A program made the position numbers and the translations under genes. Source: Muribaculum sp. (GTDB taxonomy: Bacteria > Bacillota > Clostridia > Lachnospirales > Lachnospiraceae). Taken from it: a DNA stretch of 43,731 nucleotides. The stretch spans positions 1 to 43,731 of the forward strand of contig JAMPGV010000020.1 in assembly GCA_023663735.1 (NCBI GenBank), written 5' to 3'. Positions 1 to 8,018 of this stretch are shown here, one piece after another; position 1 is the first letter of the stretch; each line of letters opens with the position of its first letter. The notes below the pieces were generated by a model, which did no database searches, was not told where the DNA came from, and worked only from the letters and a program-made list of their open reading frames with translations.

Positions 1-59
1 AATTTTCAAGGTACAAATTTATATCAAAGGTTGGTGACCTTTTGACACCCGAATCTTAA

Positions 60-118
60 TAGGCGTTTGCGAAACACTACAATTCGGATTACTTAAGCTG
101 AAGTTTCGCAATCGCCTA
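60..118. repeat. Short copy of the TAGGCG palindromic element
   Basis: This 59-bp sequence begins TAGGCGTTTGCGAAAC and ends GTTTCGCAATCGCCTA, so its ends are near-perfect inverted repeats. The middle, including CAATTCGGATTACTTAA, matches the right arm of the long copy at 17580-17870, so it looks like an internally deleted derivative. It lies 6 bp after the moaC stop codon. I could not find a clear flanking direct repeat. Confidence 0.75.
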
Positions 119-124
119 CTCTTT

Positions 125-610
125 TTAATTGACTTTTGCGGAATTCACGAAATGTCCGCTCTTTCCGCCCATCTTCTCCACCAGACGGATCTCCGACAGC
201 TCCATGCTCCGATCCATGGCTTTGCACATATCGTAGATCGTCAAAAGCGCCACACTGACGCCCGTGAGCGCCTCCATTTCCACTCCGGTTCTGCCCGCCA
301 GTTTGGCCGTGCAGCGGCAGCGGATCCGCCCGCTCCCCTCCGGCTCAAAATCAACCGATACCTTCGTGAGCATCAGGGGATGGCATAAGGGAATCAGCTC
401 CGCCGTGCGCTTTGCGGCCATGATGCCGGCAATTCTAGCCGTACCCAGCACATCGCCCTTCGCCGCGGTCCGGTTCACAACGGCATCGAACACCGCCGCG
501 CTGACCCGGATATATCCCTCCGCCACCGCAGTCCGCTCCGTGACCGCTTTCTCCGTCACATCCACCATCACTGCATTGCCCTCTTTGTCAAAATGTGTGA
601 ATCCGTCCAT
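125..610 (-). CDS. moaC: Cyclic pyranopterin monophosphate synthase MoaC
   Basis: MoaC works with MoaA to turn GTP into cyclic pyranopterin monophosphate, the first step of molybdenum cofactor synthesis in the cytoplasm. The 161-residue product has the family hallmarks: an early [14 protein letters not shown] block, the [19 protein letters not shown] segment, and the [20 protein letters not shown] and KMGGKSG regions near the C-terminus. The ATG at 610 was chosen because GGGAG stands about 8 bp before it; an upstream extension of 18 codons lacks family similarity. It is the last gene of a minus-strand cofactor cluster and is separated from the preceding gene by 165 bp with hairpin repeats. 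No moaA is in the window. Confidence 0.96.
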   Translation of the reverse strand: MDGFTHFDKEGNAVMVDVTEKAVTERTAVAEGYIRVSAAVFDAVVNRTAAKGDVLGTARIAGIMAAKRTAELIPLCHPLMLTKVSVDFEPEGSGRIRCRCTAKLAGRTGVEMEALTGVSVALLTIYDMCKAMDRSMELSEIRLVEKMGGKSGHFVNSAKVN

Positions 611-683
611 GTCCCTGTCTCCCTTCCAAGCCTCCCTGCGGCTTCTCATAAAATCTCTTGTCAAAATCCCTCTTTAGGGAATC

Positions 684-745
684 GCTGATTAAATCATCGC
701 TTCCTCAGAGCCTCCGGCGCGGGAAACGCTTTAATCAGCGTTTCC
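684..745. repeat. Hairpin repeats between moaC and the MPT-binding gene
   Basis: GGAAACGCT (722-730) pairs with AGCGTTTCC (737-745) around a 6-nt loop. A second copy, GCTGATTAAA at 684-693, is complementary to TTTAATCAGC at 730-739, so alternative pairings are possible. A related hairpin, GACGCT with AGCGTC, followed by the same CTCCTTAAAA-like tail, occurs at 9797-9814. There is no U-run after the stem, so it may be an mRNA-stabilising or intergenic repeat and not a terminator. Confidence 0.6.
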
Positions 746-775
746 TTAAAATCCGTCTTCCGCCGCTCCGCCGGA

Positions 776-1831
776 TCATTTCCCGAAGCCGCAGCCGGGG
801 AAATGGCATTCCGGGCAGTTCAGGCACAGCCCGCCCTCGCCGTAGACCCGAATATCCTCAGGCGTCAGGCGCTCTCCCGCAAGCACTCTCGGAAGAACCA
901 AATCGAACACCGTGCGCTTCGCATACATCACACAGCCGGGCAGCCCCAGAATCGGCACGACCCTGTCCCCCCTCCGGTCATAAGCCAACAGAAACATTGC
1001 CCCCGGAAGCACCGGCGCGCCATAGGACACAATATCCGCCCCGAACGCCTTGATAGCTCCGGGCGTCCGGTCATCCGGATCCACGCTCATGCCCCCGGTA
1101 CACAGCACCAAGTCCGCTCCCTGTTCCAAGAAGCTGCCGATGGCCGCCACGATCTCCTCCTGCTTGTCGTCCACGATCCTCTGCCCCAGAATCTCCGTGT
1201 CATATTCCGCCAGCTTGGCTCTGACGGCAGGTCCGAAAGCATCCTCGATCCGTCCTTTGAACACCTCGCTCCCGGTGGTGACAATCCCCACCCGCACATG
1301 AGAAAAAGGCAGAATCCGAAGCAGCGGCTCCGCCCCCGCGGACTCCTTGGCCCGGTTCATCTTCTCCTCCTCGATCACCAGCGGAATCACGCGGACGGCC
1401 GCAATTTTGTCCCCTTTTTTCACGGGGAAATTGCCGTGTATCGTGGCGATCATCATCTCGCCTAATCCGTTCACCGCGTTCAGCCTTGCGGTATCCACTT
1501 TCAACAGACCATCCGCCTCGGCGCGGATCTCGATTTTGCCCTCCTTGGGTTCCGTGGCGGACATCCCCTCGTTGAGGCAGAGATCCCGCAGAACCGCGGC
1601 GGCCTCGTCCTCATGGAGCATCCCTTCCTGTTTCTCCCAGACATACAGATGCTCCTTTCCCACGGACAGAAGCACCGGGATATCTTCCTCGGCAACGATA
1701 TGCCCCTTTCTAAACACAGCGTCTTTCACCACGCCGGGGATGATCTGGGTGATGTCATGGCATAGTACCTGCCCCACCGCCTCCTCCGTCGCAATCAGCC
1801 GCATTTTTACAGATGTTCTTCCGGTCTCCAT
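776..1831 (-). CDS. Molybdopterin-binding (MoCF) domain protein with a C-terminal cysteine motif
   Basis: The 351-residue protein has a MoaB/Mog/MoeA-type molybdopterin-binding fold in its second half. Visible parts are VGIVTTGSEVFKGRIEDAF, LCTGGMSVDPDDRTPGAI and VPILGLPGCVMYAKRT, which match the pterin-binding loops of the MoCF family. It lacks the full MoeA domain set. The last residues carry four closely spaced cysteines (C-x2-C-x2-C-x4-C), possibly a metal site. The ATG at 1831 is preceded by a GGAGAG site; the N-terminus overlaps the end of mobAB by 25 bp, which suggests translational coupling. Its exact role is not clear: it may hand over or sense the cofactor, a role sometimes suggested for relatives next to molybdoenzyme genes. 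Confidence 0.85.
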   Translation of the reverse strand: METGRTSVKMRLIATEEAVGQVLCHDITQIIPGVVKDAVFRKGHIVAEEDIPVLLSVGKEHLYVWEKQEGMLHEDEAAAVLRDLCLNEGMSATEPKEGKIEIRAEADGLLKVDTARLNAVNGLGEMMIATIHGNFPVKKGDKIAAVRVIPLVIEEEKMNRAKESAGAEPLLRILPFSHVRVGIVTTGSEVFKGRIEDAFGPAVRAKLAEYDTEILGQRIVDDKQEEIVAAIGSFLEQGADLVLCTGGMSVDPDDRTPGAIKAFGADIVSYGAPVLPGAMFLLAYDRRGDRVVPILGLPGCVMYAKRTVFDLVLPRVLAGERLTPEDIRVYGEGGLCLNCPECHFPGCGFGK

Positions 1832-2895
1832 GATACGCTCTCCGTCCTTCCGAAATATTTTTTGACACACAAAAAAATCCCTTGGATATCATCCATGCCA
1901 AACACAGGGCATTTCACGTCTTCCCGGGATACCGTATCGGTTGCTATGCAGATCAGAGAGTCCGTGTCGCAGACCGGAACCGAAGATCTGGCCCGCCGCA
2001 CCACCTCAATCTTGGGGTAGGCGGACGCCTTCATGCCTTCGATGACCACCACGTCCGTCCCCGCGCACAGCGCAAGCATCTTCTCGATGTCCGCCTGTCC
2101 GCTGCAATTGACGGAATACTGTGTGCCGGAAAAGATCGCGCTGCACGCCGCTCCCGCCAGACGATACCGGTAAGTGTCCGTTCCCTCATGATCCATGACG
2201 TATTCATGCCCGTCATGTTTGATCACCGCAACCGAAAGCCCCTCGCCGATAAACTCGTTAATCAGTTTGATAATCAGTCCCGTCTTGCCGCTGTCCTTGA
2301 CGCCGCTGACGCAGAACACCATGGGAAGGCTCAGACGGGCATACTCCTCCCTTGTGTTGACGTTTCTCACGATCCGCCTGTCAAAACAGGACGTCTCCAG
2401 ACGGATATATTTCGTGCGGACAGCCCGCAGTACATTTAAAATCCGATAATGTCCTCTTTGGATCTGCTCCCCGACGACGTCCAGCATTTTCTTGGAATAG
2501 ATGGCGCAGAGCGGATGGATGTGATCCTCGTCCACCAGACAATAGCAGTCGTAGTCCGAGGAGATGAACTCCGCCATATACTCCACCAGCTCCCGCTTGA
2601 TAAAAGGCATGTCCGCCGCACAGATAAAGACATACTCCTCCTCCGCGTGGGACAGCACCTGATAAATTCCCTCTAACGGACCCACATCCTGACGCTCGTC
2701 ATAGACCACCTCGAACCCGGCGTCCTCATAGAGGCCTTTGCGGGCGGCGGAAATAAGCACCTGCGAAAAGCCGCTAAGCTCCTCGCAGATGCGGTCGATA
2801 AACCGCTTGGACTCCAGTTGTAACAAGGCCTTATCCTGCCCCATCCGGGTGCTTTTTCCCCCGGCCAGAACACCCACGCTCAAGTTCACGGACAT
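1807..2895 (-). CDS. mobAB: MobA-MobB fusion: molybdenum cofactor guanylyltransferase and GTP-binding partner
   Basis: The 362-residue protein joins two cofactor maturation domains. Residues 1 to about 190 are MobA-like, with the nucleotide-binding motif LAGGKSTRMGQDKALL near the N-terminus and the ICAADMPF motif, and would attach GMP to molybdopterin to give the bis-MGD or MGD cofactor. From about residue 195 it is MobB-like, with a P-loop GVKDSGKT and VVVIEGMK. The ATG at 2895 was chosen because MobA proteins begin just before the glycine-rich loop and a GGAG site lies upstream; the upstream extension overlaps moeA. It starts 13 bp after moeA stops. MobA-MobB fusions are known in Clostridia. 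Confidence 0.93.
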   Translation of the reverse strand: MSVNLSVGVLAGGKSTRMGQDKALLQLESKRFIDRICEELSGFSQVLISAARKGLYEDAGFEVVYDERQDVGPLEGIYQVLSHAEEEYVFICAADMPFIKRELVEYMAEFISSDYDCYCLVDEDHIHPLCAIYSKKMLDVVGEQIQRGHYRILNVLRAVRTKYIRLETSCFDRRIVRNVNTREEYARLSLPMVFCVSGVKDSGKTGLIIKLINEFIGEGLSVAVIKHDGHEYVMDHEGTDTYRYRLAGAACSAIFSGTQYSVNCSGQADIEKMLALCAGTDVVVIEGMKASAYPKIEVVRRARSSVPVCDTDSLICIATDTVSREDVKCPVFGMDDIQGIFLCVKKYFGRTESVSWRPEEHL

Positions 2896-2908
2896 GGTTC
2901 CCACACTC

Positions 2909-4201
2909 CTACATTCCCTTGATATATCGAATCTTGACTTCCTCTCCGGGACCCGCTTCCCTTCCGGGTTCCAGATCAATCAGACAATTACACTCCGTCA
3001 GATTATGGATCACCGACGACGCATGAACCTTTGCGGGCAGATACACCTTCCCGCCCTCCGCTCTGGCTCTGACAAAACGCCGCATACGGTTCACCTTTCC
3101 ATAAGCATCCTGCAAAACCGCCACAGCCTTCACCGAATCAAAACTCTCATGCCCCATCATCTTCGCCGCCAACGGCCAGAAGTAAACCTCAAAATTCACA
3201 AGCGCCGCATAGGGATTCCCCGACAGGCTCAGGATGATTTTGCCGTCCTTGACGCTTCCCGTGGTGGGTGTGCCGGGCTGGATGTTCGCCCTGCGGAATA
3301 AAATCTCCGCCCCCAGCCTCTGCAGCACCTTGGGTACGATATCCTTCTCCCCCACGGAGACCGCCCCCGTGGTAATCACAATGTCCGCCGCGGAAAGCGC
3401 CTCCCGGAGCTTTTCCAGAAGCAGCTCTTCCTCGTCCGGACACAGCTGCCAAAAACTTACCTGCAAGCCATCCCGCCGGATGCCCGACGCCAATATATAC
3501 GAAATGTTGTTATAGATTTTCCCCTTTTCCAGTGGTTCTCCCGCCCGGACAAGCTCCGTCCCCGTACACAGGATGGCTGTGCGCAGCGGACGGCGCACCA
3601 AAACCTTGGCTCTGCCGACCTCCGCCAGAAGCCCGATGTGGACGGGGCGCAGTCTGCACCCCTGTTCGGCCACCACGTCGCCCTTGCGGATGTCCTCCCC
3701 CGCTTTGGCATAGTTCTGAAAAGGGAGTACGGCGGCGAAGACCTGCACTTCCTCCTCCCCGTAATCCGTGTCCTCCTGCCGCACCACCGCGTCATACCCC
3801 TCCGGCACATACGCACCCGTCATGACGCGGACCGCGGTGCGCTCCTCATAGGGAATCTCCTCATAATCTCCGGCCAAAAGCCGCCCCTTTACCCGAAGTC
3901 TGACGCCGGAAGTTTTCCCGCTATCCGGATTGCTCCCCCGGGAAACGCCGCTGTGCGTTTCTCCGGCCGCGGAAGACTCCTCGACAAGACCCGCCAGATC
4001 CGCCGCGCGGACTGCATAACCGTCCATGGCCGACCTTGGATTGGGCGGGACGTCGATATCCGCATAGACCGTCTCCGCCAGCACCATGCCGCAGGCCTCC
4101 TCCAGAGACACTTCCTGTGTCCCCTGCAGAATGGCCCGCTCCATGAGCCTCGCCAGACATTCTTCGATTTCCGGCGTCCCCGCCTGTCCGTTTTGCGCCA
4201 T
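2909..4201 (-). CDS. moeA: Molybdopterin molybdenumtransferase MoeA
   Basis: MoeA inserts molybdate into adenylylated molybdopterin. The 430-residue product shows the usual order: N-terminal PNPRSAMDGYAVRAADL, the GxVMTGAYVPEG-like loop (VRVMTGAYVPEGYDAVVRQED), the pterin-binding TAILCTGTELVRAGEPLEKG and ITTGAVSVGEKD, then LSGNPYAALVNFEVYFWP and a C-terminal domain IV. The ATG at 4201 has an AGGAGG site 5 bp upstream. It is the first gene of the cofactor cluster and lies 48 bp after the GH43 gene, so it may be read from further upstream. Length is normal for the family. Confidence 0.96.
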   Translation of the reverse strand: MAQNGQAGTPEIEECLARLMERAILQGTQEVSLEEACGMVLAETVYADIDVPPNPRSAMDGYAVRAADLAGLVEESSAAGETHSGVSRGSNPDSGKTSGVRLRVKGRLLAGDYEEIPYEERTAVRVMTGAYVPEGYDAVVRQEDTDYGEEEVQVFAAVLPFQNYAKAGEDIRKGDVVAEQGCRLRPVHIGLLAEVGRAKVLVRRPLRTAILCTGTELVRAGEPLEKGKIYNNISYILASGIRRDGLQVSFWQLCPDEEELLLEKLREALSAADIVITTGAVSVGEKDIVPKVLQRLGAEILFRRANIQPGTPTTGSVKDGKIILSLSGNPYAALVNFEVYFWPLAAKMMGHESFDSVKAVAVLQDAYGKVNRMRRFVRARAEGGKVYLPAKVHASSVIHNLTECNCLIDLEPGREAGPGEEVKIRYIKGM

Positions 4202-4249
4202 CTTTCCTCCTCTTCCACAGTCCATTGGTTCCGGCCGCAGATCACACCC

Positions 4250-5824
4250 TCAAATCGGCCGCTGCATCCTCGCTTTTCCATCGTCCTGATACCGAAAATA
4301 ATCAAAATCCGCCGGCTTTCTGCTGCCGCAGCCGCCGTTGTTGGCATAAATTCCCACCAGCGTCCCCGTGTGACGCTTGGGATCTCCCGGCACGCCCTCG
4401 TCGCACAGATAGATGCAGTTTTCCAGCCTGCCCGCAAGCTCCCAATTTCCGCCGTCAAAACTGTAATAAAAACTGCGGGTCAGTCCCTCCACCGCCACGC
4501 GCAGCCAAACGGGCGTCTCGGGAACGCCGTCGATCTGCGCCATGACCTCCTCGCCATGGCTGCGGTTGATGACCAGCTGAATCTTCCTACCGCCCTCATA
4601 GCAGACCGCGCACCGGGCGTAGGTGGCCGTGCTGTAATAGCAGGTCAACCCCGCCTGCTCGCCGTCTCTGTCGGGATAGAATTCCACTTTCGTCTCCGCC
4701 TCGTAAGAAAGTTCCTGCTCCCTGCGAAGCAGCGTGTTCTTGGCGCGGATCTCGTTTAACTGCCCGTCTCTGGTCCAGATGCGGAAATACCCCGGGCGCT
4801 CCGTCAGCGACCAAGAGCCGTTGTCCGGGTTCCGCACAAATTCCCACTCCCGGTTCAGCTCCTCCCCGTCAAAATCATCGAACAGATTCCTCTCGAAAAT
4901 GCATTCCGGAAGGTCGGGAGCCGTCTGCACCAGACTGGGTCCCTTTCCTCCGTTAATGGTAAACCACCCGTCCTGCGTCCACTCCACCGGATCCAGCGCG
5001 GACTCCCTGCCCACGGTGGTGTACCGGCCCCCGTTTGGCCTGCCGCAGAGATAATAGCACCACCAGTTCCCCTTCTGATCCTGCACAAGCTTCCCGTGTC
5101 CCGCGCGCTGGATGGGCGCGTCGGGATCGGTCTGGCGCATCACCGGATTGTAGGGGGAATGCTCATAGGTTCCGTAAAGCGCGCCGCTTCTCGCCACATT
5201 GATGCCATGCCCGTATCCGGTGCCGCCCTCGGCCACCATGGCGTAATAATATCCATCCTTTTTGAACAGATGCGGCCCTTCGGAACAGCGTTCCCCGGTA
5301 CCCTCCCAAGCGGTCTTCATCGGACCTGCCACGGCCAGACCGTCCGCCGTGAGCGGAACCGTCTGCACAGCCTTCGCAATCAGCATGTACCTGCTGCCGT
5401 CCTCATCCACAAAGAGCGAGGGATCAATATCGTCCACCTCCAGACAGACCGGCTTGCCGTAAGGCCCTTCGGGCCTGTCGGACACCATCACCAGCTGTCT
5501 GCGCATCACATTGTTGTCCCGCTTCCCGTCCGCATTTAAGCGCAGGGTCGCATAGATATAGAATTTGCCGTCCACATACTCGATATCCGGCGCCCAGATG
5601 CCATGGGAATCCCGGATATCGCTCAGATCCAGCCACTCGGGATTGGTCACCGCATGTCCGATGATATGCCAATGCACCATATCCCGGGAGTGGGAAATGG
5701 GAATGGCCGGAAAATACTGGAAACTGGAATTGACCATATAAAAGTCATCCCCCACCCGGATCACCGAAGGATCCGGGAAAAATCCCCTCTGAACCGGATT
5801 GGAATAAGTTCTTGCTGCCGCCAT
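4250..5824 (-). CDS. Glycoside hydrolase family 43 protein (beta-xylosidase/arabinofuranosidase-like)
   Basis: The 524-residue protein has an N-terminal five-bladed propeller of GH43 type and a C-terminal beta-sandwich typical of longer GH43 enzymes. The expected catalytic residues are visible: Asp18 in FPDPSV (general base), Asp134 in DIDPSLF (pKa modulator) and Glu182 in SEGPHLF (general acid). It probably removes xylose or arabinose from plant oligosaccharides. No signal peptide is seen, so it should act in the cytoplasm on imported sugars, although no sugar transporter is adjacent. GGAGAG lies 6 bp before the ATG at 5824. The substrate cannot be fixed from sequence alone. Confidence 0.92.
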   Translation of the reverse strand: MAAARTYSNPVQRGFFPDPSVIRVGDDFYMVNSSFQYFPAIPISHSRDMVHWHIIGHAVTNPEWLDLSDIRDSHGIWAPDIEYVDGKFYIYATLRLNADGKRDNNVMRRQLVMVSDRPEGPYGKPVCLEVDDIDPSLFVDEDGSRYMLIAKAVQTVPLTADGLAVAGPMKTAWEGTGERCSEGPHLFKKDGYYYAMVAEGGTGYGHGINVARSGALYGTYEHSPYNPVMRQTDPDAPIQRAGHGKLVQDQKGNWWCYYLCGRPNGGRYTTVGRESALDPVEWTQDGWFTINGGKGPSLVQTAPDLPECIFERNLFDDFDGEELNREWEFVRNPDNGSWSLTERPGYFRIWTRDGQLNEIRAKNTLLRREQELSYEAETKVEFYPDRDGEQAGLTCYYSTATYARCAVCYEGGRKIQLVINRSHGEEVMAQIDGVPETPVWLRVAVEGLTRSFYYSFDGGNWELAGRLENCIYLCDEGVPGDPKRHTGTLVGIYANNGGCGSRKPADFDYFRYQDDGKARMQRPI

Positions 5825-5917
5825 GTGATCTCTCCTTCCCGATATGTCTACTATAACAATACCGAAAATACGGATGATTTTCAATCTCTTTTTTCGGGGA
5901 AAGCGGCGGACATTTGA

Positions 5918-5946
5918 CCGGAAGGTATATAATACGATATATCCGG
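5918..5946. promoter_or_regulatory. Inverted repeat in the divergent GH43/sigma intergenic region
   Basis: CCGGA at 5918-5922 and TCCGG at 5942-5946 flank an AT-rich core with TATAT and ATATA also in inverted order. It sits between the divergent GH43 gene and the ECF sigma gene and could be an operator or a protein-independent palindrome. A TATAAT-like string lies inside it, but I could not place a matching -35 with confidence. Confidence 0.3.
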
Positions 5947-6001
5947 TAAAAAAAACGCACATCCGGAGGTGTCCGGCCGTTATACAAGATAGAGACAGGT
6001 A

Positions 6002-6052
6002 CAGGTGTTTGCAAAACTCGGATTCCGCAAAATATCGTTTCGCAATCGCCTA
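6002..6052. repeat. Short copy of the TAGGCG palindromic element before the sigma gene
   Basis: The 51-bp stretch starts CAGGTGTTTGCAAAAC and ends CGTTTCGCAATCGCCTA, matching the ends of the long copies. The interior (CGGATTCCGCAAAATAT) resembles the right arms of the copies at 24024 and 25435. It ends 28 bp before the ECF sigma start codon, so it may lie in the mRNA leader. Confidence 0.65.
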
Positions 6053-6080
6053 CAGAAAATCGAGAAAGGAGGTCTGCGCC

Positions 6081-6551
6081 ATGTCTGCGGACAAGAAGAT
6101 CGACATTGAAGAGCAGTACGACAAAATCTACCGCTACTGCTATTTTAGACTGCACAACCGCGAAACAGCCGAAGATATCACGCAGGAAACCTTTCTCCGG
6201 TTTCTCGAAAGCGGCAGCTACCGCGACACCGGGCAGGTTCTGCAATATCTCTACACCATTGCCCGCAACTTATGTATCGACGAGTACCGCAAGTCCCGGA
6301 CACAGGCGCTGCCCGGCGGGGAGGAGGCGTTTTTTCCGGAGGACCGTCTGTTGACCTCCCTTGCGCTTTACAAGGCGCTGTCCGAATTGGAGCAAGAAGA
6401 CCGCGAACTGCTGCTTCTGCGGTATGCCAACGACGTTCCGACCGCCGTCATCGGCAACATGTACAATCTGTCGCGGTTCGGAGTCTACCGGAAACTGTCC
6501 AAAATTCTGCGGAAACTGCAAAAAAAATTAAAGAAGGAGGATTTCACATGA
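6081..6551 (+). CDS. ECF-type RNA polymerase sigma factor
   Basis: This 156-residue protein has the two-domain structure of extracytoplasmic-function sigma factors. Region 2 is seen in YDKIYRYCYFRLHNRETAEDITQETFLRF, split here as YDKIYRYCYFRL followed by AEDITQETFLRF, and in LYTIARNLCIDEYRK. Region 4 spans about residues 100-150 (ELEQEDRELLLLRYAN and an HTH around VIGNMYNLSRFGVYRKL). AAAGGAGG precedes the ATG at 6081. Its stop overlaps the next start by ATGA. No recognisable zinc-type anti-sigma gene follows; the next gene is a membrane protein that could hold the factor. Confidence 0.93.
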   Translation: MSADKKIDIEEQYDKIYRYCYFRLHNRETAEDITQETFLRFLESGSYRDTGQVLQYLYTIARNLCIDEYRKSRTQALPGGEEAFFPEDRLLTSLALYKALSELEQEDRELLLLRYANDVPTAVIGNMYNLSRFGVYRKLSKILRKLQKKLKKEDFT

Positions 6552-7258
6552 ACCGAAGGATCCAGAAAGCCTTAAAAGGCGCGTTTGAAGCGCCGCCGCC
6601 GCTCTCCAAAGAAGCGTTTTTAAGAACCGTTCCACGCCCCCGGATCAGCAATCCGGCGTTCGTTTTCACACAGGCCGCCTACATTCCCCTGTGGGTATGG
6701 GGTGCATCCGGGATTGCGTTTGTGATTGCACTGATGAGCGCACACTTCATGGAGCGGCATACTCTTGGGATGCTGTCCGTCTGCATTCCGTTCGTGGCCT
6801 CGACGGCGGCCGCCGAAAACGGCAAATCTGCCGCTTACAAAATGGCGGAACTGGAAATGGCCTCTCGTTTTTCCCTCAAAAGCGTCGTTCTGGCCCGTCT
6901 GGGAACCATCGGAACGGCGCACTTGCTCCTGATCTGTCTCATAAGCCCGCTTGCGGGCTTGGGCAATCTGTCCGCAGCCCTGCGTGCGGGCGTCTATCTG
7001 CTGGTGCCGTATCTATTGACCATCTGGCTGTGCCTTCTCTGCGCGCGGCGGTTCCACCACAGGGAAATCCTTTATCTGTGCATGGGAACAGCGGTCATAG
7101 TCAGCGGATTCTGCGTCATGGCGCAGCTGGAATTCCGTATTTTGTATCAGGAAGACTATTTCCTCTGGTGGGTCGCCCTTCTGACGATCCTGCTGGCGTT
7201 TACGGCGTCGGAATATGCGAAAACCATTCGGAGAACGGAGGAACTGACATGGAGCTGA
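6548..7258 (+). CDS. Membrane protein coupled to ECF sigma and ABC genes
   Basis: This 236-residue protein has a cytoplasmic N-terminus of about 45 residues followed by about six hydrophobic segments. It is not recognised as a known family member. It begins inside the stop of the sigma gene (ATGA) and ends 10 bp inside the ABC ATPase gene, so the three are translationally coupled. The soluble N-terminus followed by membrane segments would suit an anti-sigma factor or an extra subunit of the ABC exporter; both are inference. Confidence 0.75.
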   Translation: MNRRIQKALKGAFEAPPPLSKEAFLRTVPRPRISNPAFVFTQAAYIPLWVWGASGIAFVIALMSAHFMERHTLGMLSVCIPFVASTAAAENGKSAAYKMAELEMASRFSLKSVVLARLGTIGTAHLLLICLISPLAGLGNLSAALRAGVYLLVPYLLTIWLCLLCARRFHHREILYLCMGTAVIVSGFCVMAQLEFRILYQEDYFLWWVALLTILLAFTASEYAKTIRRTEELTWS

Positions 7259-8013
7259 TCATAGACAGCCTATCAAAACAATATCGAAATAAAATAGCCG
7301 TGGACAAGATCTCTCTGAGACTACACCCGGGCGTATACGGCCTGCTTGGCGCAAACGGGGCCGGGAAGACAACCCTCATGCGGATGCTCTGCGGAATCTT
7401 AAAGCCTACCGGCGGAACCGCTACCCTTGACCATATGGATGTGTCCTGCGAAGCGTACCGCGCCGTTCTTGGATATCTGCCGCAGGATTTCGGTTACTAT
7501 CCCGATTTTACGGGCATGGATTTTCTGATGTACATGGCGGCGTTAAAAGGTCTGGACAAACCTCATGCCAAGCGCAGAGCCGCTCAGGTATTAGAGCTGG
7601 CGGCCCTGCAGGAGCAGGCGCGCCGCAAGATCAAAACCTACTCCGGCGGGATGATCCGGCGTCTGGGAATTGCGCAGGCTCTATTAAACGACCCGAAGCT
7701 CTTGATTTTGGACGAGCCGACCGCGGGACTCGATCCCAAAGAACGGGTGCGGTTCCGGGATTTGATCGCAGAAATCGGAAAAGACAATATCGTTCTCCTA
7801 TCCACCCACATCATCTCGGACATCGAGCAGATCGCGGACGTTGTCTTGATGATGAAAAGCGGACGGCTGGTCTATCAAGGCACGCGGAGCGGACTGCCGG
7901 AGGATCTGGAACGCTTTTATCTGGAGCGCATTGACGCGGAAGCCGCAAGGGAAACAGACTTATCGAAGAAGACCTTAGCACCCGAAAACTTATCAAATAA
8001 AAAGGCAAGGTGA
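7249..8013 (+). CDS. ABC transporter ATP-binding protein
   Basis: The 254-residue product has all ABC ATPase motifs: Walker A GANGAGKTT at residues 34-42, Q-loop around YLPQDFG, signature YSGGMIRRLGIAQAL, Walker B LLILDEPTAGLDP and the switch histidine in LLSTHI. It resembles ATPases that pair with ABC-2 exporters. The ATG at 7249 overlaps the previous gene. The permease follows directly. Substrate is unknown; sigma-linked exporters of this size often serve antimicrobial or envelope stress, which here is only a guess. Confidence 0.94.
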   Translation: MELIIDSLSKQYRNKIAVDKISLRLHPGVYGLLGANGAGKTTLMRMLCGILKPTGGTATLDHMDVSCEAYRAVLGYLPQDFGYYPDFTGMDFLMYMAALKGLDKPHAKRRAAQVLELAALQEQARRKIKTYSGGMIRRLGIAQALLNDPKLLILDEPTAGLDPKERVRFRDLIAEIGKDNIVLLSTHIISDIEQIADVVLMMKSGRLVYQGTRSGLPEDLERFYLERIDAEAARETDLSKKTLAPENLSNKKAR

Positions 8014-8018
8014 TCCCA

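Noticed and set aside
3638-4759. Long plus-strand open frame across moeA and the GH43 gene
   Set aside because: It runs antisense to two clear genes and across their boundary, with a low-complexity His/Arg/Pro-rich product.
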